Source of the DNA: Brachyspira sp. CAG:484
GTDB lineage: Bacteria; Cyanobacteriota; Vampirovibrionia; Gastranaerophilales; Gastranaerophilaceae
Length of the DNA: 23,626 bases
Assembly (NCBI GenBank): GCA_000431315.1
Contig: HF989708.1
Span: 1 to 23,626, forward strand
Reading direction: 5' to 3'
This document shows, one piece after another, positions 6,020-13,864 of the stretch. The translations under genes and the position numbers were made by a program. The notes beneath the pieces were generated by a model. The model had not been told where the DNA came from and ran no database searches. It saw only the letters and a program-made list of their open reading frames with translations. The stretch's first letter is position 1. Every line of letters begins with the position of its first letter.

Positions 6020-8824
6020 TTATGCCGCAAGAGATTTTAAATAATCTTCGTTGGCTTTTAATGTGTTTTCAGTTGCAACAATTGAATATGTAGGTTTTTC
6101 TTTGAAAATATAGTTAGCTGTGTTATAAATATCATCAACAGTTATTTTATCTATCATTTCCAAAATCTGGTTTTCTCGTGATAAACCATAAACACTGTAA
6201 ATATTATAATCAAGACCTTCTGTCTTGCCCAGATTGCTTTCATTCTGGGCAAGAATACGGTTTTTCATTGCTAGCTTCGCGTTATCAAGTTCTTCCTGTG
6301 AAACTTTTTCTGTTTTTAATTTGTTAACGTGATATTTGAAGCCTTCGATTGATTTTTTAAGATTGTCATAACTTATTTCACCGGTGTCTTTGTTTTCTGT
6401 TGTAGTACCTATTGTCAGGTTAAGCACCTTGGTTGTATCAATTCCGGAAAGTCCGGAACGTACAGAATATGCAAGTTTTTGCTGTTCTCTGAGGTCATTG
6501 AATAATCTTGATGATGGACCGCCGCCTAGAATTATATTCATTAATTCTATTGCGGTATTATCTTTCAGGTTTTCGTTTATATTAAATTTATACGCCATAA
6601 CAATATTTGCCTGAATTTTATTATGAGTATCAGTCAGAACTTTTGTCTGCTCTACCGGTGTAAAGTTCTGGTATATGTATGGTGAAAATTTCTTTACCTT
6701 TGGCATTTGTGCAACATTGCTAAAAAGAATTTCTTTTAACTGTGGATTTTTCTCAAACGGTGCTGAAACTGTTATTGTTGCTTTGGCATCATTCATCATA
6801 GAACTGTAGAGAGCCTTCACATCATCCAGGGTTACATCATCAAGGCTGTTGAGGATGTCGTTTTCAGAATAACCCAGCAGCGTTCCTTTAAACAGTTCAA
6901 CATCAAGTTTTTTATAAGGATTTTTTTCAGAACGTAATATTGAATCTTTTATGTAAGCTTTTACATTATCAAGGGATTCCTGAGTAAATCTCGGATTTAA
7001 CAGAACTTCTTTTGCAGAATTAAGTGCATATCCCATATCTTCAGCATCAAATTTTGCATTGCATTCAATTATATTTACACCTGATGCAAAGTCTATTTCT
7101 ATCCCTTTTTTCTCGTTATCATTTGAAAATTGAGCATGTTTTCTTAACATTGAACCTTCATTTAAAAGTTCGCTTAATATAAAAGCAGTTGCCGGTTTTG
7201 CTGTTTTTCTCGGTAAATCATCGCGGAAAGAGATTTTAACAGAGGCATTTCTGTTTTTGGTATTATTAGTGACTATTCTGAAGTTGTTGCCAGGCATATC
7301 ATACTGTTTTACGTTATCAAGGTTGACTGCTTTTTTCTGCCTTGCTCCTGTGAATGAAAGTTTTTGTGTGTTATTGTAGTTATCTTTAATATCTTTTTCG
7401 CTGTAGTCAGCAGGGTGTACTACGGTGATGGCTGTTTTATTCAGGTCAAGATATTTTTTAGCAGTATTCATAATATCTTCAGGCTTCATATCATTAACGA
7501 TTTTTTCAAAATTGTTAATGTAATCCATGTTGTCTTCCAGAATAGATTCACCAATCAGGTTATTCATCAAAGCCGAGTATTCAAATTTTTCAGAAAAACT
7601 ATTCAGCAATCTTTTTTTAACAATCAGCATTTCATCTTCTGTAGGAAGAGTATTCGCGCGGTTTGTTATCTGCTGGTATAGAATTTTCAGGATTTTTTCA
7701 GCATTTTCCTCATTGGTATCAGAGCTGAACATTATTGTTGTAGGGGCATCCTGTTTTGTGCTTATTTTTTCATCTTCATAGAAAATATGTGTGTTTAACG
7801 GTTTTATCCATTTCATTGTTGCTGGAGAAGATGTCAGGAGGATGCCGAGCGCTTTCATATAAATTCTGTCTTTTGCGTTGTTATTTTCAGGACCTTTAAA
7901 TCCTGCAGCTACAATTGTTGAAACTGCTTTATCGGAAATAATATCTTCTCTTACTGTTTTAGTTAGAGGTGTTAATTCTTCATAGTGACGATCATTTACC
8001 GGCGGCTTGTTTGAAGTAAAATATTTTGAAACAAGCTGCATGGTTTCCTCCGGCTTAACTTCACCGGATATTACTGTCACCATATTTGCAGGATAATAAT
8101 TTCTGTTAAAATAATCTACAACATCTTCTCTGGATAAATTGGTAATATTATCTGTTGTTCCTGCTATTATATCTGAGGATTTTGTTTTTATGCTGAATAA
8201 ATTTTTAAGTGTCCTGTTAAATGCTATGTTTTCAGGGTTAGATGTAATCATGTTTATCTCAGAATTTACGATCCCCTTTTCTTTAAAAAGCATATCTGCT
8301 GCAAAACGAGGAGTTTCAAGCATTGATGCGTGAATCCTTATCTTCTTTTCCAAATCACCGTCGTTAAGCAGATAGGAGCTTATGTAGTAATTTGTTTCAG
8401 CAAGTCCTGTGCTGGCATTTGTTTCTGCTCCCATTTTATCTGTTGTTTTAAAGAATTCTCCGGCTTCAAGTCCTTCAGAGCCGTTAAACAGGTTATGCTC
8501 AATGTAGTGGCTTATTCCGCGAAGTTTGTCCGGCTCATTCATAGAACCTGTATTAACATATGTTTTTACAACGGTTTCCCCGTCATTCGGCACAATTATA
8601 ACCTTTTGACCATTTGAAAGCTTATACATATGGGCTTTTGTATCAAATGGAAGATTTATCTCTCCTGTTTTGGTGTATTTTAGCGGGGTTTTTACGCTGA
8701 AATCCGGTGTCACATTAGAAATAGTATTTGTCTGCACAGTTTGATTTTCCTGCTTTTTTTTCACAGCAGGCGGCGGGATAACACTATTTCTATTTACATT
8801 GCTGATTGGATTAAAATTTAACAT
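6020..8824 (-). CDS. M16-family zinc metallopeptidase, two-domain, no signal peptide
   Basis: A 934-aa protein of the pitrilysin / processing-peptidase class. The inverted zinc motif HxxEH is intact (HYIEH, His106, Glu109, His110), with the downstream Glu in EKGIVNSEI (about 182-189) as the expected third ligand. A second M16-type half occupies roughly residues 510-934, including the GGGPSSRLFNDLREQQKLAY region typical of the C-terminal domain. Such proteins degrade or process peptides and are often periplasmic. Here the first 60 residues, MLNFNPISNVNRNSVIPPP and a polar stretch, contain no hydrophobic signal peptide, so location is uncertain. ATG 8824 has AGG 5 bases upstream. It lies 54 bases downstream of purA but is separated from it by a terminator. 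Confidence 0.93.
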   Translation of the reverse strand: MLNFNPISNVNRNSVIPPPAVKKKQENQTVQTNTISNVTPDFSVKTPLKYTKTGEINLPFDTKAHMYKLSNGQKVIIVPNDGETVVKTYVNTGSMNEPDKLRGISHYIEHNLFNGSEGLEAGEFFKTTDKMGAETNASTGLAETNYYISSYLLNDGDLEKKIRIHASMLETPRFAADMLFKEKGIVNSEINMITSNPENIAFNRTLKNLFSIKTKSSDIIAGTTDNITNLSREDVVDYFNRNYYPANMVTVISGEVKPEETMQLVSKYFTSNKPPVNDRHYEELTPLTKTVREDIISDKAVSTIVAAGFKGPENNNAKDRIYMKALGILLTSSPATMKWIKPLNTHIFYEDEKISTKQDAPTTIMFSSDTNEENAEKILKILYQQITNRANTLPTEDEMLIVKKRLLNSFSEKFEYSALMNNLIGESILEDNMDYINNFEKIVNDMKPEDIMNTAKKYLDLNKTAITVVHPADYSEKDIKDNYNNTQKLSFTGARQKKAVNLDNVKQYDMPGNNFRIVTNNTKNRNASVKISFRDDLPRKTAKPATAFILSELLNEGSMLRKHAQFSNDNEKKGIEIDFASGVNIIECNAKFDAEDMGYALNSAKEVLLNPRFTQESLDNVKAYIKDSILRSEKNPYKKLDVELFKGTLLGYSENDILNSLDDVTLDDVKALYSSMMNDAKATITVSAPFEKNPQLKEILFSNVAQMPKVKKFSPYIYQNFTPVEQTKVLTDTHNKIQANIVMAYKFNINENLKDNTAIELMNIILGGGPSSRLFNDLREQQKLAYSVRSGLSGIDTTKVLNLTIGTTTENKDTGEISYDNLKKSIEGFKYHVNKLKTEKVSQEELDNAKLAMKNRILAQNESNLGKTEGLDYNIYSVYGLSRENQILEMIDKITVDDIYNTANYIFKEKPTYSIVATENTLKANEDYLKSLAA

Positions 8825-8840
8825 AACTACCTGTATTTAT

Positions 8841-8872
8841 AAAAACACGAGGCATAAAAAAATTGCCTCGTG
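8841..8872 (-). terminator. Rho-independent terminator of purA
   Basis: On the minus strand a 9-bp perfect stem CACGAGGCA / TGCCTCGTG with a T-rich 9-base loop, followed by TTTTT. It starts 6 bases after the purA stop. Confidence 0.9.
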
Positions 8873-8878
8873 AATATA

Positions 8879-10150
8879 TTATTTAAAAATAGTTTGTTCT
8901 CGGTCAGGTCCTACACTTACTATAGAAATAGGAACTTCAAGTAATTCTTCAAGGCGTGCAAGGTATTTTTTGCAGTTTTCAGGCAGTTTTTCATATTCCC
9001 GAACAGCAGAAACATCTTGCAGCCATCCTTCATAAGTTTCATAAACCGGTTCAAGGTATTTATGAATAAATACATCTGTTGGATAAGATTTGTAAATTAT
9101 GCCATTACGTGTATCTTTGTATGCAGTACACACTTTGATTTCCTCAAATGTGTCGAATACATCAATCTTAGTTAAAGCTACAGAGGTTAAACCTCCGACA
9201 AGAACTGCATATTTCATAGTTACGGCATCAAACCAGCCGCATCTTCTCGGGCGGCCGGTTGTAACACCAAATTCATGACCTATTTCCCGTATTTTATCAC
9301 CGGTTTCATCAGTTAGTTCTGTTACAAACGGACCTTCCCCGACTCTTGTTACATATGCTTTTGCCACCCCAATTACTTCATCAATCATTTTAGGTCCGTA
9401 GCCGGAACCGGTGCAGGCGCCTCCTCCAATAGGATTTGATGAGGTTACAAACGGATAGGTTCCGTAATCTATATCAAGCATAACCCCCTGGGCACCTTCA
9501 AAAAGAATTTGTTTTTCCTTTGAAGCGTTAAGCATTTCCTGCCAGTCAAAACAAACGTACGGTCTGAAGATTTCTGCATATTTCTCGCAAAGTGAAAGTA
9601 TGCAGTCTTTTGAATATGGTTCAAGTCCGTACACTTTTTCCAGAGTTTTATTTTTCAGCGGAAGTATAATATCCAGTTTTTCATTTAAGGCTTCAGGAGA
9701 ATAGAGGTCTTCAATTTTTAGACCAATTCTTGCCATTTTGTCAGTATATGTTGGTCCGATGCCTTTTTTAGTTGTTCCGATTTTGCCTTTTTGTGCATTG
9801 TCTTCGCTGTAGCCGTCGACTTCTGTGTGGTAAGGCATTGTTATTGACGCAAGAGGGCTTACTTTTAAGCCGGAAACATCTATTCCCTGCTCAATAAGTT
9901 CATTAACTTCTTTTTCAAAAGCTTCTGGCAGAATAACAGTTCCTGCACCAATAAAACATGTCTTGTTGCCATACAAAATTCCTGACGGTATCAAGTGGAA
10001 CTTATAGGTTTTATTATTGGCAACAACTGTATGACCGGCGTTGCATCCTCCCTGATAACGTATAATTAATTCTGCATCAGCTGCTAATAAATCAGTAATT
10101 TTAGCCTTTCCTTCATCGCCCCACTGGGCTCCGACAACAACTTTATTCAT
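8879..10150 (-). CDS. purA: Adenylosuccinate synthetase
   Basis: Joins IMP and aspartate using GTP to form adenylosuccinate, the first committed step to AMP. The 423-aa product shows the N-terminal GAQWGDEGKAK loop (Ala in place of the more common Gly in GKGK), GGCNAGHT, the GTTKKGIGPTYTDK region, FEGAQG, and TTGRPRRCGWFDAV near the substrate-binding loop. The length is normal. AGAGAGG lies 7 bases before ATG. It lies 92 bases downstream of pilin-like gene P2 on the same strand; I see no clear purA promoter in that gap, so read-through from P2 cannot be excluded. Confidence 0.97.
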   Translation of the reverse strand: MNKVVVGAQWGDEGKAKITDLLAADAELIIRYQGGCNAGHTVVANNKTYKFHLIPSGILYGNKTCFIGAGTVILPEAFEKEVNELIEQGIDVSGLKVSPLASITMPYHTEVDGYSEDNAQKGKIGTTKKGIGPTYTDKMARIGLKIEDLYSPEALNEKLDIILPLKNKTLEKVYGLEPYSKDCILSLCEKYAEIFRPYVCFDWQEMLNASKEKQILFEGAQGVMLDIDYGTYPFVTSSNPIGGGACTGSGYGPKMIDEVIGVAKAYVTRVGEGPFVTELTDETGDKIREIGHEFGVTTGRPRRCGWFDAVTMKYAVLVGGLTSVALTKIDVFDTFEEIKVCTAYKDTRNGIIYKSYPTDVFIHKYLEPVYETYEGWLQDVSAVREYEKLPENCKKYLARLEELLEVPISIVSVGPDREQTIFK

Positions 10151-10242
10151 GACATATCCTCTCTTAATTCTTCCTTTTGCTATTGTATTATTATTTTACA
10201 ACAGCAGGCTATTTACTGATTTATTCTATCACAAAAATTATC

Positions 10243-10980
10243 TTATTTCCAAGGATAGTCGTCTTTTATTTCCCAGCCGTCTATCATTATTAATGCTGCA
10301 CAATAGAAACCATCCTGGCTTTTATTGCATCCTCTTCCGTTTCCACCGTTTAAAAACCAATCTCTGTCGAAATCTGTAGAGCCTTCTATCGCAGAGGTAT
10401 AGCCTACACCTGCAGGAACAAATCTTTTTTCAGGCTGAATTGAAAATGCAAATACATCCCTTCCATATTTATTTGGTCTTTTAAACCCGTTTAAATCTAC
10501 AATTATATTCATTGCGTTATGCAGTTCACCTGTATCAGGATCAGGGAGGCTTGCAACCAAATCGGCTGCAAGGATCATAGTCCCGTCAGCAAGAACCAGT
10601 TTAGGATTATTGTTTTTTACTTCTCCGTAAGAATCACAATTCCCGCCTTTCAGGCATGTGTAGTGAATATCTTCAGGAAAATCTTCCGGGGAATATTCTT
10701 TTATAATTTTTACATAAGGTCTGATATATTTATCTGTAAACATTGCTGTATTTTCATTTCCACCGATTGTGAAATTCCAATCAGAAACAGGACCATAGTC
10801 AACTTCTGCTCTGGTGATTGCCTGCTGCATTATTGAGTAAAATTTCTTTAGCTGTGTCGCAGTTTGTTTTTTCTGATATTCCCCCACAAGAGTCGGCAGT
10901 GTCATGGCTGCAACTACCCCTATTATTCCTAACGTTATCAGTACTTCAGCCAGAGTGAATGCTTTCTTTTGTAATCCCAT
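10243..10980 (-). CDS. Type IV pilin-like / pseudopilin protein P2
   Basis: A 245-aa prepilin-like protein: leader MGLQKKA then FTLAEVLITLGIIGVVAA. The residue before the cleavage site is Ala rather than the usual Gly, which prepilin peptidases can tolerate less well. The helix continues into LKKFYSIMQQAITRAEVDYG. A central VLADGT turn, IVDLNGFKRPNKYGRDVFAF and a C-terminal Cys-containing domain ending GWEIKDDYPWK match P1. I chose ATG 10980 over ATG 10992 because GGAGG is 5 bases upstream of the former and would lie inside the longer reading. It is divergent from regulator H2. Confidence 0.87.
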   Translation of the reverse strand: MGLQKKAFTLAEVLITLGIIGVVAAMTLPTLVGEYQKKQTATQLKKFYSIMQQAITRAEVDYGPVSDWNFTIGGNENTAMFTDKYIRPYVKIIKEYSPEDFPEDIHYTCLKGGNCDSYGEVKNNNPKLVLADGTMILAADLVASLPDPDTGELHNAMNIIVDLNGFKRPNKYGRDVFAFSIQPEKRFVPAGVGYTSAIEGSTDFDRDWFLNGGNGRGCNKSQDGFYCAALIMIDGWEIKDDYPWK

Positions 10981-10991
10981 CAAAACCTCCA

Positions 10992-11077
10992 TCTATTAAA
11001 TAGAACCATATTATTATTATATCTTATGAATAGAATTAATTCAATATGTTAAATAGATTTTATTTATTTTTCTATTT
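10992..11077 (-). promoter_or_regulatory. P2 promoter with repeated AATAGA operator-like elements
   Basis: On the minus strand: -35 TTGAAT (11039-11044), 17-base spacer, -10 TATAAT (11016-11021). The gap holds several copies of AATAGA: a perfect TCTATT-A-AATAGA palindrome (10992-11004), a copy at 11029-11034 inside the spacer, and an inverted pair AAATAGA (11051-11057) / TCTATTT (11071-11077). A GAATTAATTC palindrome (11033-11042) overlaps the -35. H2 is the natural candidate to bind these. Confidence 0.55.
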
Positions 11078-11136
11078 GCTGAATGGTTATATTTATTATT
11101 TTAAATCGTAATTATATTAATGGAGCATCGAAGTGT

Positions 11137-11442
11137 ATGTTAATGAAAAAGCAGCTAGGACAAAAAATTCAAATGCTCAGAAAAAAACTCAAACTAACTC
11201 AAGAGCAATTTTCTGAACTTGTAGGTATTGATCCTAAAAATGTAAGTAAAATTGAAAACGGTAATAATTATCCTTCGGCAGAAACCCTTACGTCAATAGC
11301 AGACGCGCTCGGTGTTGATATTTATGAATTGTTTGTATTCAAGGAAGAAATCCCATATACAAGGATGAAACAGGAAATTATCAATGCCCTTGAAGATAAA
11401 AAGACAGTCCTTTATTTGTATCAAATGCTTCTTGAAAAATAG
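11137..11442 (+). CDS. XRE-family HTH regulator (H2) with C-terminal extension
   Basis: A 101-aa regulator. The HTH is clear: LGQKIQMLRKKLKLTQEQFS, then ELVGIDPKNVSKIENGNNYP, and a closing helix ADALGVDIYELF. A C-terminal tail of about 35 residues (from FKEEIPYTRMK) may serve dimerisation. ATG 11137 has GGAG 11 bases upstream; ATG 11143 is possible, while the open frame back to 11083 lies in the regulatory gap. It is divergent from P2 and convergent with P3, whose stop is only 2 bases away. H2 is longer and less like H0 and H3, so the regulators are not simple recent copies. Confidence 0.85.
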   Translation: MLMKKQLGQKIQMLRKKLKLTQEQFSELVGIDPKNVSKIENGNNYPSAETLTSIADALGVDIYELFVFKEEIPYTRMKQEIINALEDKKTVLYLYQMLLEK

Positions 11443-11444
11443 GC

Positions 11445-12131
11445 TTATTTAGGCATATTGTTCCAAAAATCAGAATCTGTTAGAGCCAGGTAAGTGCATC
11501 CTGCTCCATTTAATTTATTAGTTGAAGTATTAGAGCAATATGAATTGTCTTTATCGTAATAATCCGTTCCCTCAGCTCCCATAGGTCTAAGCACACCTTT
11601 TGAATCAATTTGAAACATAAACAAATCCTGCCCCAGACGATTTGGTCTGTTATTATATCCGTTAACATCAATACTTATGTATAAATTTGTTGCTGATGCA
11701 GCACTTTCTAATAGTACAAGGCTGCCGTCGTTTAATACAAATTGACCGTCATCAAAATAATTAAGATATAAAGTTTTCCCGTTATATGTCGTGTATTTTG
11801 TTGAGTTCTTTTCATTATCAGGTCCATAGTTAGGTATGCAGGCGTCATCATCTAATGAGCCGTATCCGCAGTCTTTAACTGTTTTTAGATATTTCATCAG
11901 TACCGGTTTTAAGTCCCATCCTATTTTAGTTTGCGGTGTTATTCTTTCCCCGTTTTCTGCCTGATACATATCAAGAGCCTGCGACAAAACTGAATAACCT
12001 CTTTTTAACCTTGTCTGCATTTCACGATTACGGTTATTTTGCACTAGTGCCGGCAGAGTTAGGGCAGCTACTACCCCGATTATACCCAGAGTTATCAATA
12101 CTTCTGCAAGAGTAAACCCATAATTTTTCAT
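11445..12131 (-). CDS. Type IV pilin-like / pseudopilin protein P3
   Basis: A 228-aa prepilin-like protein with leader MKNYG and mature start FTLAEVLITLGIIGVVAA. The helix passes into RGYSVLSQALDMYQAENG. It has the LNDGS turn and SIDVNGYNNRPNRLGQDLFM, as in P1 and P2, but its C-terminus (CTYLALTDSDFWNNMPK) lacks the DYP ending of the others, so it is the most divergent member. GGAGG lies 5 bases before ATG. It is head to head with H3 and tail to tail with H2, so it sits between two regulators. H3 is the likelier controller because the operator-like palindromes lie in their shared gap. Confidence 0.87.
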   Translation of the reverse strand: MKNYGFTLAEVLITLGIIGVVAALTLPALVQNNRNREMQTRLKRGYSVLSQALDMYQAENGERITPQTKIGWDLKPVLMKYLKTVKDCGYGSLDDDACIPNYGPDNEKNSTKYTTYNGKTLYLNYFDDGQFVLNDGSLVLLESAASATNLYISIDVNGYNNRPNRLGQDLFMFQIDSKGVLRPMGAEGTDYYDKDNSYCSNTSTNKLNGAGCTYLALTDSDFWNNMPK

Positions 12132-12143
12132 TTAAACCTCCAT

Positions 12144-12203
12144 GACACCTATAGGTGGTAGTTATCTTGTAATTAATGTACCACAATAGGTGGTATGAGT
12201 CAA
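12144..12203 (-). promoter_or_regulatory. P3 promoter with two related operator sites
   Basis: On the minus strand: -35 TTGACT (12198-12203, inside the H3 coding start), 17-base spacer, -10 TACATT (12175-12180). A 17-bp palindrome TACCAC-aatag-GTGGTA (12179-12195) fills the spacer. A second site (12144-12160) shares ATAGGTGGTA exactly and contains a perfect 12-bp CACCTATAGGTG. The sites are 35 bp apart, on opposite sides of the -10. This is a strong repressor-operator layout. Confidence 0.65.
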
Positions 12204-12437
12204 CCGGAATTTTTGAAAAAAGAGTTGTTATTGAAGCTTGGTGCTAATATTCGCTCATTAAGAATGCAGTTAGGAATATCTCAAGAGGAGCTTGCATTTA
12301 AAATAGATTCTGCAAGAAATTTTATAGGCTGTATTGAGCGCGCAGAAAAATCCCCCACTATATTTACTCTTTTTCGTATAGCGCAGGCTTTAAATGTAAA
12401 ACTTGAAGTTCTGGTTAAAGATATTGATAGATTTTGA
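12195..12437 (+). CDS. Small XRE-family HTH regulator (H3)
   Basis: An 80-aa regulator with HTH core LGANIRSLRMQLGISQEELA then FKIDSARNFIGCIERAEKSP and final helix ALNVKLEVLVKDI. It is similar to H0 around IERAE. ATG 12195 has no properly spaced SD: AGGTGG lies 1-2 bases before it and belongs to the operator palindrome that ends on the A of the ATG. A poor -10-like CACAAT lies 7 bases upstream, so a leaderless transcript is possible but less clear than for H0 and H4. The stop is 1 base from that of P4 on the opposite strand. Divergent from P3. Confidence 0.82.
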   Translation: MSQPEFLKKELLLKLGANIRSLRMQLGISQEELAFKIDSARNFIGCIERAEKSPTIFTLFRIAQALNVKLEVLVKDIDRF

Positions 12438-12438
12438 A

Positions 12439-13303
12439 CTAAAATTTGAACGGGTAATCTTCAGGTATTTTCCACCCATTCTGGAATATTACCTGGGTAC
12501 AGTAGGCTGCTCCTCCAGAGCTTCCTTCTTTACAGCCGTATGCAGGGTCATTGTATAGTTCTTCTAATGTATAATCATACCCACCAAGCCAAGTAAGATT
12601 TCCATCTTCATCTGTAGCACTTTTTGATGCTAAGTAAGGCTGAATACCTTTCCTGTAACTTTGTTTATTATCTTTGAGCTGTGGTCTGAACCCAAATACA
12701 AAAATATCTTTGCCATAACGCTTCATTCTTTGTGTTGCAAAGGTAGCTTCATTAAATTTTTTAGCATCAGGGTAATAGAAATAATCTATTCCTGATTTCA
12801 CAACACATAAGCTCCCATCTGGAAAGTAGGCGGCTACAAATCCGTCTTTGATTGTTTTTGTCTTGACGGTTTTCCAATATTTTGCCAGGTATATGTTATA
12901 CCACTCTTCGGTATTTTGTACTGTAGAGTTAGTTTCAAAATACCAAAAATCCCAAGATTCATTTTCTGCTTGAGATGCAAGGAGTGCATTATTCGCAACA
13001 GAGTAAAATCGTTGTAGGCGTGTTTCAATAACTTTCTTTTTATAATTCCCTACTATGTTTGGGATAGTCATTGCTGCTACAATTCCTATAATCCCGAGTG
13101 TTATTAATACCTCTGCTAAAGTAAATCCGTTCGCTGTATTACTAATCTTAAAAGCGTTCCTAATGGAAAACGACCAGAAATAAGTCGTGCGCTTAATAAA
13201 TAATCGTGCAAAGTGCTTTTTAAAAATCCGTTCCAGGGTAGTGTCCTGCCTCAGGCAGCCCCCCCCCCCATCTCTGAGTGCCTGTCATATCTTGTGTTTT
13301 CAC
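12439..13303 (-). CDS. Type IV pilin-like protein P4, apparently phase-variable and out of frame
   Basis: The pilin body reads GFTLAEVLITLGIIGIVAA (upstream of 13071), then RLQRFYSVANNALLASQ, a FPDGS turn, YGKDIFVFGF and a C-terminus GWKIPEDYPFKF like P1 and P2. No ATG, GTG or TTG exists between the open upstream frame and residue M of MTIPN at 13071, which would miss the leader and most of the helix. The believable start is GTG 13303, with GGAGG 6 bases upstream and its own promoter. From there the frame reads MKTQDMTGTQRWGGG and, through a G11 run, ends after 27 codons. With 10 or 13 G it would enter the pilin frame, giving about 287 aa with an unusually long 59-residue leader. A sequencing miscount is the alternative. 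Confidence 0.7.
13246..13258. repeat. Perfect 13-bp inverted repeat abutting the poly-G tract
   Basis: CTGCCT-C-AGGCAG, 6-bp arms about a single base, directly next to the C11/G11 run. In RNA it could form only a very small hairpin. Confidence 0.75.
13259..13269. repeat. Homopolymer of 11 C (G11 on the coding strand of P4)
   Basis: Eleven consecutive C on the plus strand in otherwise AT-rich DNA, twelve codons into the P4 reading frame. Length 11 is out of frame with the pilin body; 10 or 13 restores it. It has the form of a simple-sequence contingency tract. Confidence 0.9.
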
Positions 13304-13328
13304 GTTATACCTCCATTCTTTTATTCTT

Positions 13329-13356
13329 ATTATAAACCATTTTTTATAAATATCAA
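13329..13356 (-). promoter_or_regulatory. P4 promoter
   Basis: On the minus strand: -35 TTGATA (13351-13356), 16-base spacer, -10 TATAAT (13329-13334), predicted start near 13321, then GGAGG and the GTG at 13303. No obvious palindrome overlaps it, unlike the other pilin promoters. Confidence 0.68.
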
Positions 13357-13380
13357 GAGTGGAGGTAGCCGTTTTATTAT

Positions 13381-13815
13381 TTAGATTTTTATATTTAGTT
13401 TGCCTGCATTTTTAGCATTTTCAAACATTAAGTCAAATGAAACTTTCATTGTTTCGTGCAAGTTTACAGCACCGCATTTTTTTGCAAGTGCAAGAAGTTT
13501 TTTGCAGATTGCTTTGTACTCTTTTATTTCTTCCGCTGTAGAAGGTATTTTATTGAGTTTCTGTGATAAAAATATGAGTTTTTCATTTTTCATTAATTCT
13601 TTATTGAAAAGTTTGGCTTCTTTTTCAAGTGTTTTGTGTGAAAAAGGCAGAGAATCAGCTTTGTCCATAAATGCGTCAAACGCCTGATTTTCGCCACGTT
13701 CAACATTTTCAAACACTCTAACATTTCCAGACTCGCAATTCTCGAGATGAGTAAAAAGTTCTTGTTGTTTTTTTTCTTTAATAGCCGTAGTTGCAGGATG
13801 TTCTATAATTTTCAT
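13381..13815 (-). CDS. Hypothetical 144-aa helical protein
   Basis: Not recognised. The protein is charged and apparently all-helical (for example KTLEKEAKLFNKELMKNEKL and EEIKEYKAICKKLLALAKKC), with no signal peptide or membrane segment. It begins MKIIEHPATTAIKEKKQQ. AAGGAG lies 7 bases before ATG. It is 49 bases downstream of etfA on the same strand and may be the last gene of the electron-transfer operon, although nothing in its sequence suggests a redox role. The P4 promoter lies just after it. Confidence 0.75.
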   Translation of the reverse strand: MKIIEHPATTAIKEKKQQELFTHLENCESGNVRVFENVERGENQAFDAFMDKADSLPFSHKTLEKEAKLFNKELMKNEKLIFLSQKLNKIPSTAEEIKEYKAICKKLLALAKKCGAVNLHETMKVSFDLMFENAKNAGKLNIKI

Positions 13816-13864
13816 TAAGTTTCTCCTTACTGTGGGTATAAAGAACCAAATAAAAAAATTTTTG

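Noticed and set aside
7364..8617. Plus-strand open frames inside the M16 gene
   Set aside because: They lie opposite a clear full-length M16 coding sequence with intact motifs, have no SD or family resemblance, and are antisense shadows.
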